Source of the DNA: Celeribacter indicus
GTDB taxonomy: Bacteria > Pseudomonadota > Alphaproteobacteria > Rhodobacterales > Rhodobacteraceae
Length of the DNA stretch: 64,000 bases
Assembly: GCF_000819565.1 (NCBI RefSeq)
Contig: NZ_CP004393.1
Span: 2,108,001 to 2,172,000 of the forward strand
Reading direction: 5' to 3'
Below are positions 1 through 8,057 of this stretch, piece by piece. The notes beneath the pieces are model-generated. The model ran no database searches. It was not told where the DNA came from and saw only the letters and a program-made list of their open reading frames with translations. The position numbers were made by a program, and so were the translations under genes. The first letter of the stretch is position 1; every line of letters begins with the position of its first letter.

Positions 1-415
1 CGAGCTGCGCCAGCGGCACCTGCATCTGCGGGTCTTCCGCGTCGATCAGCGAGAGGATGACGAGATCGGGGGCGAGCGCGATGGTGCTCTCGACCGAAAG
101 CTGCCGGTTGCCGGCGCCGACGGAGGCGATCCGCGCGATCTCCGGGAAGGCGTCGGTATAGGCCGTGAGCCGTGCCGGATCGAGCGCCTTCGCCTCGCGC
201 CAGCCGACGATGCGGTGGACCGGGTCGTCCTCGAGCATGCCGAGCACCACGAGATGCCGCCCGTCGCCCAGGACGATGCGTTCCGCCGGCGCCTCGAGCG
301 TCACCTCCCGCCCGGTGATGTCGGTCACCGCAATCTCGGCCAGGGCCTCCTGCGCGCCCGTCAGGGCGGCGGCCAGCATCAGGGCGAAGCGCATCGGGCG
401 GGGGAGGCGGAACAT
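1..415 (-). CDS. FepB-like periplasmic ferric-siderophore binding protein (3' part outside window)
   Basis: The visible 138 codons encode the N-terminal part of a periplasmic ABC substrate-binding protein of the FepB/FhuD class. A signal peptide of about 26 residues ends near EALA. It is followed by the family opening, a DITGREVTLEAPAERIV-like strand and then the conserved region around VVLGMLEDDP and IALAPDLVILS. Such proteins deliver ferric siderophore to an inner-membrane FecCD-type permease. The start was chosen because GAGAG lies 7 nt upstream; the next Met (codon 8) has no ribosome binding site. It diverges from the esterase gene and lies beside siderophore synthetase genes, which supports a ferric-catecholate role. 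The C-terminal half lies beyond the window edge, so ligand specificity cannot be judged. Confidence 0.8.
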   Translation of the reverse strand, partial: MFRLPRPMRFALMLAAALTGAQEALAEIAVTDITGREVTLEAPAERIVLGDGRHLVVLGMLEDDPVHRIVGWREAKALDPARLTAYTDAFPEIARIASVGAGNRQLSVESTIALAPDLVILSLIDAEDPQMQVPLAQL

Positions 416-438
416 GTCGAAACTCTCGCGACTGCCGG

Positions 439-453
439 CGGTCGTGACGACCG
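439..453. promoter_or_regulatory. Inverted repeat between divergent siderophore genes
   Basis: CGGTCGT-G-ACGACCG is a perfect 7-bp inverted repeat in the 90-bp gap between the binding-protein gene and the esterase gene. It is followed by GATTTTT on the + strand. It could be an operator for both genes or a short stem-loop in the leader. No Fur, Irr or RirA consensus was recognised in this gap. Confidence 0.3.
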
Positions 454-505
454 GATTTTTCGGTTTGCGGCACCTAACCAATTCCGACTAAACAGATCAA
501 GTAAA

Positions 506-1456
506 ATGCCCATGAGCCTGACGCCCGCGATGCCGAGACCCGAGCCGAGATCCGATGCGCCCCGCCTTGCCCTGCCGCCGGTGATCCCCGCCGCGGAGCT
601 GGACCTGCCGCCGCACAAGGGGCGGCAGGCGCGGCATCTGGTGCTGTCGCAGCCCTGCGCGAGCCACCGGTTCGACCTGCTCGACCTGCCGCAGATCCGT
701 CACCCTCTGGCCGCGCCGGAGGCCGCGCCCTACCGGCTGTTCCGCGCCCTGCCGACGGGGCGGGCGCCCGAGCGCGGCTGGCCTGTGCTCTACATGCTCG
801 ACGGCAACGCGGCCTTCGATTTCCTCGACGCCGACATGCTTGCCACCGTGCCGGATCTCGTCGTGATCGGCATCGGCCAGCGCACCGACGCGCAGTTCGA
901 GCGCCTGTCGCGTGCCCGCGATCTCACCTTTCCCGCCGAGGGGCAGGTCGGGCTCGTGCCAGATGCGGGCTATGGCGACCGTCCTGCCGGCGGCGCGACG
1001 GGCTTCGTGCCGCTGCTGACCGGGGCGCTGCGCGCGGCGGCGGAGGCGGGCCTCGCCGTCGATCCGGCGCGGCGCACGCTCTGGGGGCATTCGCTGGGCG
1101 GGCTCTTCGTGCTCAACCTGATGCTGCGCCGGCCCGACAGCTTCGCGCGCTATGCCGCGATCAGCCCCTCGCTCTGGTGGCATCCCGAACGTTTCGCGCC
1201 GGTGCTGGAGGCCGCGCTCGCCGCGCCGCGGACGGCAGGGCCGATCCCGCTCTACATGGGCGTCGGCACGCGGGAGAAACGCACGGGATTCGGCGGCCCC
1301 GTGCCGGACGCGCCGCCGGAGAGCTTCGTCGAGCTTGCCGACCGGCTCGCAGCCTCGGGGCGGGTCGATCTCCTGCGCCAGGTCTATGACGGGGCGGTGC
1401 ATATCGCGAGCCTGCCGACCTCGCTGCCCGCGACGCTGCGCTTCGCCGCCGTCTAG
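506..1456 (+). CDS. Alpha/beta hydrolase, siderophore esterase (IroE/Fes-like)
   Basis: A 316-residue esterase-D-family alpha/beta hydrolase. It has the nucleophile elbow GHSLGG in its middle, the preceding strand RTLWGHS, the oxyanion-side segment PVLYMLDGNAAFD, and a C-terminal DGAVHIAS that supplies the likely catalytic His. This family includes IroE and Fes, which cut the ester backbone of tri-serine catecholate siderophores to release iron. The adjoining EntF-type synthetase makes that role likely here. No clear signal peptide was seen, so a cytoplasmic, Fes-like location is favoured. The start at 506 has a weak ribosome binding site and codon 512 is an alternative. Its stop codon overlaps the stop codon of the convergent synthetase within the tetranucleotide CTAG. 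Confidence 0.8.
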   Translation: MPMSLTPAMPRPEPRSDAPRLALPPVIPAAELDLPPHKGRQARHLVLSQPCASHRFDLLDLPQIRHPLAAPEAAPYRLFRALPTGRAPERGWPVLYMLDGNAAFDFLDADMLATVPDLVVIGIGQRTDAQFERLSRARDLTFPAEGQVGLVPDAGYGDRPAGGATGFVPLLTGALRAAAEAGLAVDPARRTLWGHSLGGLFVLNLMLRRPDSFARYAAISPSLWWHPERFAPVLEAALAAPRTAGPIPLYMGVGTREKRTGFGGPVPDAPPESFVELADRLAASGRVDLLRQVYDGAVHIASLPTSLPATLRFAAV

Positions 1457-4400
1457 ATCCGCGCCGCCAGCAGCGCGGCGATCTCCTGCGCGTGATCCGG
1501 CGCGACCATGTCCTTGTGCAGGCAGGGCAGGGAGAGGCTTTCCACCCGTGCCGCATGCGGCGCCCACATCCGGGCGTCGAGATCCCGCTCCCGATGGTCG
1601 AGCCCGGCGCGCAGATGCAGGAGCGTGCCGTCGTAGACCCGATGCTCGTGGCGCCGCATCAGCCCGTTCGTCCCGGTGACGAGGCGCACCACCGCGTCGA
1701 GCACCTCCGTCGGCAGCGCCCCCAGCAGGCTTTCGCGTGCCTTGAGAAACGCCACGACCTTCGCGCGGGTGTCGAGGTCGGGATGGGCCTCGGGATCGTG
1801 CCCCGCGATGGCCAGAAGCGCGCGCAACGCGGCCACCGGATCGGGCTCCGGCTCCGCTCGCCAGGCTTCGGACGGATAGGCATCGAGCGCGGCGAGCAGC
1901 CCGACATCGCGCCCGCGTGCGGTGAGTTCGACGGCGATCTCCTGGGCGAGGATTCCGCCGAGCGACCAGCCCGTGAGGTGGAGCCGGGGGCTGTCGGTCG
2001 CTGCCTCTATCAGGTCGGCATAGTGTCGGCAAAGCGTCGGAAGGCTGTCGGGCATCTCCGCACCCGAGAGCACGGGCGACTGCACGCCGAGGACCGGCAG
2101 GCCGGTGCGGGCGTGAAACGCCTCCGCCAGCGCGCGATAGCCCCAGGCGAGGCCACCCGCCGGATGCAGCAGGACGAGAGGCGCGCCTTGGCCCGTTGCG
2201 AGCGGGAAGATGGGGGAGAGACCCGCGAGCGCGTTCTCCCCCTGTTGCAGCGCGTGGGCAAGCCCCGCGACCGTCGGCGTCTCGAAGAGCTGGCCGAGCG
2301 GCACGGCGCGCCCGGCGATCTCCTCGAAGGCGAGCAGCAGGTTCAGCGCCGACAGAGAATCGCCGCCCAGGGTGAAGAAATCGGCCTCCCGCACCGGCAC
2401 CTCCGGCAGGCCCAGCGTGGTACGGAACAGCTCCGCCACGCGCGCCTCGGTCGCGTTCTGCGGCGGCGTGCCGCGGGCGGCGGCGATCTGCGGCTTCGGC
2501 AGGGCCTTGCGGTCGAGCTTGCCGTTGGCGGTGACCGGGAAGGCGGGCAGGGTCACGATATGCTGCGGCACCATATGGGCGGGCAGCGTGACCGACAGCC
2601 GTGCGAGCATTGCCTCCTCGTTGAGGCAGGGTGCGCCCGCGACATAGCCCACGAGCCGCATCGGCCCGCCGAGATCCTCGCGCGCCAGCACAGCCGCCTC
2701 GCGCACGCCGTCGAGCCCGGCGAGCGCATGTTCGATCTCGCCGGGTTCGACGCGCATCCCGCGGATCTTGATCTGGTGATCGTTGCGCCCGAGGTAGAGG
2801 ATCGCCCCGTCCGCGCGCCGGCGCACGAGATCGCCCGTCGCATAGATCCGCGCGTCCGCGACGAAGGGATCGGGCCGGAACCGTTCGTCGGTGAGATCGG
2901 GCCGCCCGAGATAGCCCCGCGCCAGTTGCCGTCCGCCGAGGAACAGCTCTCCCGCGACCCCTTCGGGCACCGGATGGCCGAGCGGATCGAGCACGTAGCA
3001 GCGCGTGTTCCAGACCGGCCAGCCGATCGGCAGCGGGTGCGCGGTGTCGGTGTGCGACGCCTCCCAATGGGTGACATCGACCGCGGCTTCGGTCGGGCCG
3101 TAGAGATTGTGCAGTTCGGAGGCGATACGGGCGTGGAACCGGTCGCGCAACTCGGCGGGAAGGGCCTCGCCCGAGCAGAAGACCTGCCGCATCGCGATCC
3201 CCGCGCTCGCAGGATGGTCGAGAAAGCCTGCGAGCATCGAGGGGACGAAATGGCAGACGGTGACCGCGTGCTCCCGGATCGTGGCGGCGATCGCGGCCGG
3301 GTCGCGATGCGCGCCGGGGGCGGCGAAGACCAGCGTGCCGCCGCAGAGGAAGGGCAGGAACAGCTCCCACACGGAGACGTCGAAGGTCGTCGGGGTCTTT
3401 TGCAGGATGCGGTCGGTGGCGGAGAACCCGTAGTGCTCGCGCATCCAGAGCAGCCGGTTCACGATGGCCCGATGTTCGATCATCACGCCTTTCGGCGCCC
3501 CGGTGGATCCGGATGTGAAGAGAACATAGGCGAGATCGTCCGGCGCGGGGCAGGGCCGGGCCCTGCCCTCGGGCCGTTCGGGCCAGTCGGCGGGCGGCAG
3601 CGGGGTCATCGCGCCGCAGGTGTCGAGCGTGGCGGCGGCAAGGAGCGCGAGCGGCTGCGTCTGTCCGATCAGCCCGGCGAGCCGTTCGGGCGGCTGCGAC
3701 GGATCGAGCGGGACATAGGCCGCGCCCGCGCGCAGGATCGCGACGAGGGCGACGGACAGCTCGGCGGAGCGCTCGAGCGCGACGGCGACGCAGCGGTCGC
3801 GCCCCGCGCCCATGTCCACAAGCCGCTCGGCCAGCGCGGTGGAGCGGCGGTCGAGTTCGGCATAGCTCAGCCGGTCCTCCCCCGCGATCACCGCAAGCGC
3901 CTCCGGCGCCGCGCGCATCTGCGCCTCGATCAGGGCGGCGAGCGTGGTGTCGGGCAGGGCATGGTCCGTGGCGTTCAGCCCGTGGATGAGGCGGCGGTGT
4001 TCCTCCTCCGTCACGGTCGGCACGGGGGCGAGGCTGTCGGCCCCGACCACGCGGTCGAGGAAGGCGGCGAGGCGGTGGAGATGCGCCTCGATCTCCGCCC
4101 CGCCGTAGAGGTCGGGATTGGCGTCGATCTCGACGGTGAGGGCGGCCTTGCCGTCGCCGCGGTAGCTCACCGTCAGATCGTCGACCGGCCCCGCGCCCAG
4201 GATGTGCAACCGGCTGTCGAGACCGTGGAACTGCGGCGCGATGTCATAGGGCTGCACGTTGATGAGCGGGCCGTAGAGCGCGTCCCCGACATGGGTGCGG
4301 CCGAGGTCGCGGCGCAGCATTTCCGAGCGGTAGCGCCCCGCCTTGCGCAGCCGCGCGAGCATTGCCGCCTCGCGCAGGAGCGCGGGGTCGAGCGCCTCCT

Positions 4401-5292
4401 CCTCGTCGATCGCGAAGCGGTAGGGCAGCACGTTCATCCACATGCAGGGCACGCGCGCGGCCTTCGTGCCGAAACGCGCCATGAAGGGCAGGCCATGGAC
4501 CGGGTCGCCGTCGGGGGAGACACGGCGCAGATAGGCCGCGGTGAACAGGGTCAGCAGGTCCGGCCAGCCGATCCGAAGATCCGTCGCGCGGGTTTGCAGG
4601 CGCGCGAATGTGGCGGGATCGACGTCGATCTGCCGCCGCAGGAAGCGCGGGGCGGAGCGGCGTGGCGCCGCCTGCGCGGAGGGCGAGGCGGGCGTTCCGA
4701 GCGTCGCGCCGTAGTCGCGCCAGAAGGCGGCGTCGGCGGCGCGCTGGTCGCTGTCGCGATAGGCGCGGTCGGCGGCGAGCGCGTCGGCGAAGGGGGCGAG
4801 CGGCGACGGCGCCTTCCGCCCGAGCTCCGCGCCGTAGAGCGCGCCGACGCGATTGGTCACGAGCACCATGCCGAAGCCGTCGATGGCGAGGTGGTGGATG
4901 CGCTCGTACCAGAGGTGATGTGTGTCGGAGAGGCGGAACAGGATGAAGGCGGCAAGCGGATCGCGCGCCGGATCGAGGGGCGTGGCGCTGTCGCGCTCCA
5001 TCCTCTCCCGCGCCCGGTCGAAGGCGTCGGGCGCCCCGCGCAGATCGACGATCTCGAGCCGGGGCGCGTCCCCGCCGAGGCTCTGGCGCGGCCGGCCCCG
5101 CTCCACCCGCAGGCGCAGCCGAAGCGCCTCCGCCTCCGCCATCGCGGCCGCATGGGCGCGCGCGAAGGCGGAGGCGTCGAGCGGCCCGGTCAATTCGATA
5201 TACTGGCCGGTGTTGAACAGCGGATTGTCGGGATCGAGCGCCTGGGCATACCACAGCCCCTCCTGCGCCTCGCAAAGGTCGAAATCCGCCAT
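1453..5292 (-). CDS. entF: EntF-type non-ribosomal peptide synthetase (C-A-T-TE), serine-activating
   Basis: A 1279-residue single-module NRPS with the same domain order and length as enterobactin synthetase component F. The condensation domain spans about 1-430, with HHLAIDG at 133-139. The adenylation domain spans about 450-900, with the TSGSTGAPKG loop near 594. The carrier domain has LGGDSL near 979. The thioesterase has GWSLGG near 1113 and a C-terminal His at 1267. The specificity-pocket segments FDVSVWE, CHFVPS, FCSGEAL and TEAAVDV are those of EntF, so L-serine is the predicted substrate. Together with EntE and the carrier protein it should join DHB to Ser and release a cyclised ester product in the cytoplasm. 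It starts 6 nt after the carrier-protein stop, so the three genes form one operon. Confidence 0.92.
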   Translation of the reverse strand: MADFDLCEAQEGLWYAQALDPDNPLFNTGQYIELTGPLDASAFARAHAAAMAEAEALRLRLRVERGRPRQSLGGDAPRLEIVDLRGAPDAFDRARERMERDSATPLDPARDPLAAFILFRLSDTHHLWYERIHHLAIDGFGMVLVTNRVGALYGAELGRKAPSPLAPFADALAADRAYRDSDQRAADAAFWRDYGATLGTPASPSAQAAPRRSAPRFLRRQIDVDPATFARLQTRATDLRIGWPDLLTLFTAAYLRRVSPDGDPVHGLPFMARFGTKAARVPCMWMNVLPYRFAIDEEEALDPALLREAAMLARLRKAGRYRSEMLRRDLGRTHVGDALYGPLINVQPYDIAPQFHGLDSRLHILGAGPVDDLTVSYRGDGKAALTVEIDANPDLYGGAEIEAHLHRLAAFLDRVVGADSLAPVPTVTEEEHRRLIHGLNATDHALPDTTLAALIEAQMRAAPEALAVIAGEDRLSYAELDRRSTALAERLVDMGAGRDRCVAVALERSAELSVALVAILRAGAAYVPLDPSQPPERLAGLIGQTQPLALLAAATLDTCGAMTPLPPADWPERPEGRARPCPAPDDLAYVLFTSGSTGAPKGVMIEHRAIVNRLLWMREHYGFSATDRILQKTPTTFDVSVWELFLPFLCGGTLVFAAPGAHRDPAAIAATIREHAVTVCHFVPSMLAGFLDHPASAGIAMRQVFCSGEALPAELRDRFHARIASELHNLYGPTEAAVDVTHWEASHTDTAHPLPIGWPVWNTRCYVLDPLGHPVPEGVAGELFLGGRQLARGYLGRPDLTDERFRPDPFVADARIYATGDLVRRRADGAILYLGRNDHQIKIRGMRVEPGEIEHALAGLDGVREAAVLAREDLGGPMRLVGYVAGAPCLNEEAMLARLSVTLPAHMVPQHIVTLPAFPVTANGKLDRKALPKPQIAAARGTPPQNATEARVAELFRTTLGLPEVPVREADFFTLGGDSLSALNLLLAFEEIAGRAVPLGQLFETPTVAGLAHALQQGENALAGLSPIFPLATGQGAPLVLLHPAGGLAWGYRALAEAFHARTGLPVLGVQSPVLSGAEMPDSLPTLCRHYADLIEAATDSPRLHLTGWSLGGILAQEIAVELTARGRDVGLLAALDAYPSEAWRAEPEPDPVAALRALLAIAGHDPEAHPDLDTRAKVVAFLKARESLLGALPTEVLDAVVRLVTGTNGLMRRHEHRVYDGTLLHLRAGLDHRERDLDARMWAPHAARVESLSLPCLHKDMVAPDHAQEIAALLAARI

Positions 5293-5298
5293 GCCGTG

Positions 5299-5529
5299 TC
5301 AGTCCTGATGTGCCTCGAGGGCCGCCTGCCAGGCCCGCAGCGTCGGTTCCTCCGCGAAGGACAGGAAGTCCATGTCCATGCCGCGCTCCTGCCAGCCCAT
5401 CACGAGCGTCATGATGAGCATGGAATCGAGCCCCATATCGGCCAGATTGTCCTCCATCCCGATCTCCTCGGGCGTGGTGTAGAGGGCTCCGGCCACATCG
5501 GCCCGGATGATGTCGAAATCTATCGCCAT
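5299..5529 (-). CDS. Stand-alone aryl carrier protein
   Basis: A 76-residue acyl/aryl carrier protein. MGLDSMLIM holds the phosphopantetheine-accepting Ser, and the sequence resembles the C-terminal carrier domain of EntB, DhbB and VibB. It should carry 2,3-dihydroxybenzoate as a thioester from the EntE-like ligase to the EntF-like condensation domain. In the classic systems this domain is fused to an isochorismatase; here it is a separate gene with no isochorismatase part. It lies between entE (10-nt gap) and the synthetase (6-nt gap) on the same strand. AAGGT precedes the ATG. A phosphopantetheinyl transferase must be encoded elsewhere. Confidence 0.85.
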   Translation of the reverse strand: MAIDFDIIRADVAGALYTTPEEIGMEDNLADMGLDSMLIMTLVMGWQERGMDMDFLSFAEEPTLRAWQAALEAHQD

Positions 5530-5538
5530 GGTTGACCT

Positions 5539-7155
5539 TCAGGCAAAATGCTTCTCTTTCAATTGCGCCCGGAGCTTCCTGCGGTCGGTCTTGCCGACCG
5601 CCGTGGTCTCCAGCGCGTCGATGAACACGATCTGGTCCGGCACCTTGAAGGCAGCGATGCCGCGGGCGCGGATAAAGGCCTTGAGCGCGGGCGGCTTCAC
5701 CTCCGCCCCGTCCTCGAGCACGACGAAGGCGCAGGACCGCTCGCCGAGGAAGCGGTCCTCGACCGCGACGACGACCGCGTCGAACACCGCCTCATGGGCC
5801 AGCAGGTGATCCTCGATCTCCTCGGCGGAGACCTTTTCGCCGGCGCGGTTGATATGGTCGCCGGCGCGTCCCTGCACCTCGAGATAGCCGCCCGGACGCA
5901 GCCGCACGATATCGCCGGTGCAGTAGTACCCGCCCTCGATGAAGGCGCGCCGGTTCGCCTCCGGCGCGTTGTAATAGGCGCGGATCGTGTAGGGCCCGCG
6001 GGTGTGCAGGACGCCCGGCTCGCCCTCTGCCACGGGCGTGCCGTCCTCGCGCAGCAGCAGGATCTCGTCGTCCGGGCTGATCGGGCGGCCCTGCGTTCCG
6101 ATCACGATCTCCTCGGGATCGTCGAGACGGGTGTAGTTGACCAGCCCCTCGCCCATGCCGAAGACCTGTTGCAGCTTGCATCCGAGCGTCGGACGCACCC
6201 GCGCGGCGGCCTCCGGCGTGAACTTCGCCCCGCCGACGCCCAGCACCTCGAGCGAGGAGAGGTCGTGCTTCGTCTTCGCGGCCGCCTGCATCCACAGCAG
6301 GGCGAGCGGCGGCACGAGGCCGGTATGGGTGATGCGCTCCGCCCCGATCAGGGGGAAACAGGCATCGGGGGCGGGAGAGAGGCTCATGACCACCTTGGCG
6401 CCCACCGACAGCGCACCGAAATAGCCGGGGCTCGACATCGGGAAGTTATGCGCGGCGGGCAGGGCGATGAGCAGCGCGCTTTCCTGCGTCAGTCCGCAGA
6501 TCGGGGCCGAGGCCTCGAAACTGTAGATATAGTCGTTATGGGTGCGGGGGATGAGTTTCGGGAAGCCCGTCGTGCCGCCGGAGATCTGGAGGAAGGCGAC
6601 GGAGGCGGGATCGACCTGGGCCGGCGCCCGCAGCGGCGCGGCGTCCCGGAGCCGGGAGAGCGGCACCAGCCCCTCGGCCTCCCCGTCGATATAGGCGGTG
6701 ACGAGATCGGGGCAGTCCGCCAGGGCCTGACGGGCGAGCGGGGCGTAGTCGAACCCCTCGTGCCGCGCCGCCACGACATAGGCGCGCGCCTGCGATCCCT
6801 GCGCGAGGTGGAGGATTTCGCGCTCCCGATGTGCGGGCAGGGCATAGACCGGGAGCAGCCCGGCGTAGAGCACGCCCAGCACCACCGGAAGGAAGCGCGC
6901 CGAATTCGGAAGCTGCACCAGCACGCGCTCTCCCGTGTTCAGCCCGGAGGCCAGGAGCCCGCCCGCGATGGCCTGTGCCTCGGCCAGAAGCTCGTCATAG
7001 GTGAGCCGCGTGTCGCCGGCGACGAGGGCGGTCCGGGGGCCGAAGGACCGCGCGAGGCGCTCGAGCCACTCCCCGAAGGTCTCGTCTTTCCAATACCCCT
7101 TGTCGCGATAGCTCTGCGCCAGATCGTCGGGCCAGGTCTGGGTCGGTGTGCGCAT
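5539..7155 (-). CDS. entE: 2,3-Dihydroxybenzoate-AMP ligase (EntE/DhbE type)
   Basis: A 538-residue ANL-superfamily ligase that adenylates 2,3-dihydroxybenzoate and loads it on the aryl carrier protein. It matches EntE along its length. The P-loop is SGGTTGFPK, followed by PRTHND near 203, then PAAHNFPMSSPG at about 227-238, the long block LQQVFGMGEGLVNYTRLDD, and the C-terminal hinge and lysine in TAVGKTDRRKL. Salicylate-activating relatives usually have Cys in place of Ser in the SSPG block, so DHB is preferred over salicylate. The ATG at 7155 was chosen because AAGGA lies 8 nt upstream and because EntE homologues begin here (TWPDDLAQSYRDKGYW). It is the first gene of the operon and is divergent from the TRAP genes. 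Confidence 0.92.
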   Translation of the reverse strand: MRTPTQTWPDDLAQSYRDKGYWKDETFGEWLERLARSFGPRTALVAGDTRLTYDELLAEAQAIAGGLLASGLNTGERVLVQLPNSARFLPVVLGVLYAGLLPVYALPAHREREILHLAQGSQARAYVVAARHEGFDYAPLARQALADCPDLVTAYIDGEAEGLVPLSRLRDAAPLRAPAQVDPASVAFLQISGGTTGFPKLIPRTHNDYIYSFEASAPICGLTQESALLIALPAAHNFPMSSPGYFGALSVGAKVVMSLSPAPDACFPLIGAERITHTGLVPPLALLWMQAAAKTKHDLSSLEVLGVGGAKFTPEAAARVRPTLGCKLQQVFGMGEGLVNYTRLDDPEEIVIGTQGRPISPDDEILLLREDGTPVAEGEPGVLHTRGPYTIRAYYNAPEANRRAFIEGGYYCTGDIVRLRPGGYLEVQGRAGDHINRAGEKVSAEEIEDHLLAHEAVFDAVVVAVEDRFLGERSCAFVVLEDGAEVKPPALKAFIRARGIAAFKVPDQIVFIDALETTAVGKTDRRKLRAQLKEKHFA

Positions 7156-7490
7156 GCGCGGTATCCTTGGACGGCGTTCGCGGCTGCCGGCCGCGATGCG
7201 GTTGGGGACCACCTGGCGTGGCGCGGCGCCCGCAGTCGCGGGCGCGTCACCGGCTCGGGATCAGTTCGAGACGGAAATATGGGAAAGATCCGGCTTCTGC
7301 AAGGGCGGGGTTTCGGGGCGGGAGGGCCTGCGTCCGGCCGTCCGGCGGGGCCCGGATGCGGCGGGGGGAGGGCATGGCCGCACATTCCCGACAAAAATTC
7401 TTTGCCTTTGCGCTCCGATCTTTTATGTCTCCGCTGAATTTGCGCAAGGCCGCCCGCAGGGGAAGGCGGCGCGGCAAGACCAGAAGCGAG
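7156..7490. other. Intergenic region between entE and dctQ
   Basis: 335 bp between divergent operons, with no convincing gene. It must hold the promoters of both the siderophore and the TRAP operon. The one clear structure is an 8-bp perfect stem (GCGCCCGC/GCGGGCGC, 4-nt loop) at 7226-7245, in the leader of the siderophore operon. Around 7395-7430 the base composition becomes more AT-rich, which suits a promoter for dctQ, but no convincing -35/-10 pair was found. Confidence 0.5.
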
Positions 7491-8057
7491 ATGCTCGAGC
7501 ACGGATCCGAACTCCCAGTCCTCGCGCGGATGGACCGCGCGATCCTGCGCCTCGAGGGCGCGGTGGCGGCCCTGCTCCTCGGCGCGCTCGCGCTCCTGAT
7601 GCTCGCCAATGTCGGGCTGCGCGCCTTCGGCCGGCCCCTGCTCTGGGGCGACGAACTCGCGGTCTACCTGATGGTCTGGACCGCCTTTCTCGGCGCCTCC
7701 ATCGCGATCGCGACGCGGATGCAGGTGGCGGTGGACCTGCTGGCCGAACGCCTCGGCGCGCGGGGCCGGGACCGGCTCGCGCTCCTCGTGGATGCCGTCG
7801 TGCTCGCCGCGCTCCTGATCCTGAGCTGGCTCGTCTGGCGCTGGTTCGATCCCGTCGGTCTTTTGCGCACAGGCTCCGGCGCGGCGCTGGCGGCGGAGAC
7901 CTTCAACTTCATCTATCAGAACCCGACGCTGACGCTCGGACTGCCGAAGACGCTGTTCTGGGCGGTGCTGCCGGTCTTCTGCCTCTGCGCGGCCTTCCAT
8001 GCGCTCGCCGCGCTCTGCGACGATATCGCGCGCCTCTCCGCGGGGCGCCGGACATGA
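7491..8057 (+). CDS. TRAP transporter small membrane subunit (DctQ family)
   Basis: A 188-residue membrane protein with four predicted helices, around residues 20-42, 50-72, 90-113 and 145-170. The DctQ signature GDELAVYLMVWTAFLGA lies between the first two helices. DctQ forms the membrane complex with the large DctM subunit and takes solute from the periplasmic DctP protein, driven by the sodium or proton gradient. The ATG at 7491 follows GAAGCGAG; an in-frame ATG at 7425 would add 22 basic residues and is less likely. Its TGA overlaps the dctM ATG, so the two are translationally coupled. The substrate is unknown. Confidence 0.82.
   Translation: MLEHGSELPVLARMDRAILRLEGAVAALLLGALALLMLANVGLRAFGRPLLWGDELAVYLMVWTAFLGASIAIATRMQVAVDLLAERLGARGRDRLALLVDAVVLAALLILSWLVWRWFDPVGLLRTGSGAALAAETFNFIYQNPTLTLGLPKTLFWAVLPVFCLCAAFHALAALCDDIARLSAGRRT

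Noticed and set aside
1492..5535. A 1347-codon open frame antisense to the siderophore synthetase
   Set aside because: It mirrors the NRPS codon pattern, has no domain features and is a product of high GC; the NRPS strand has complete motifs.
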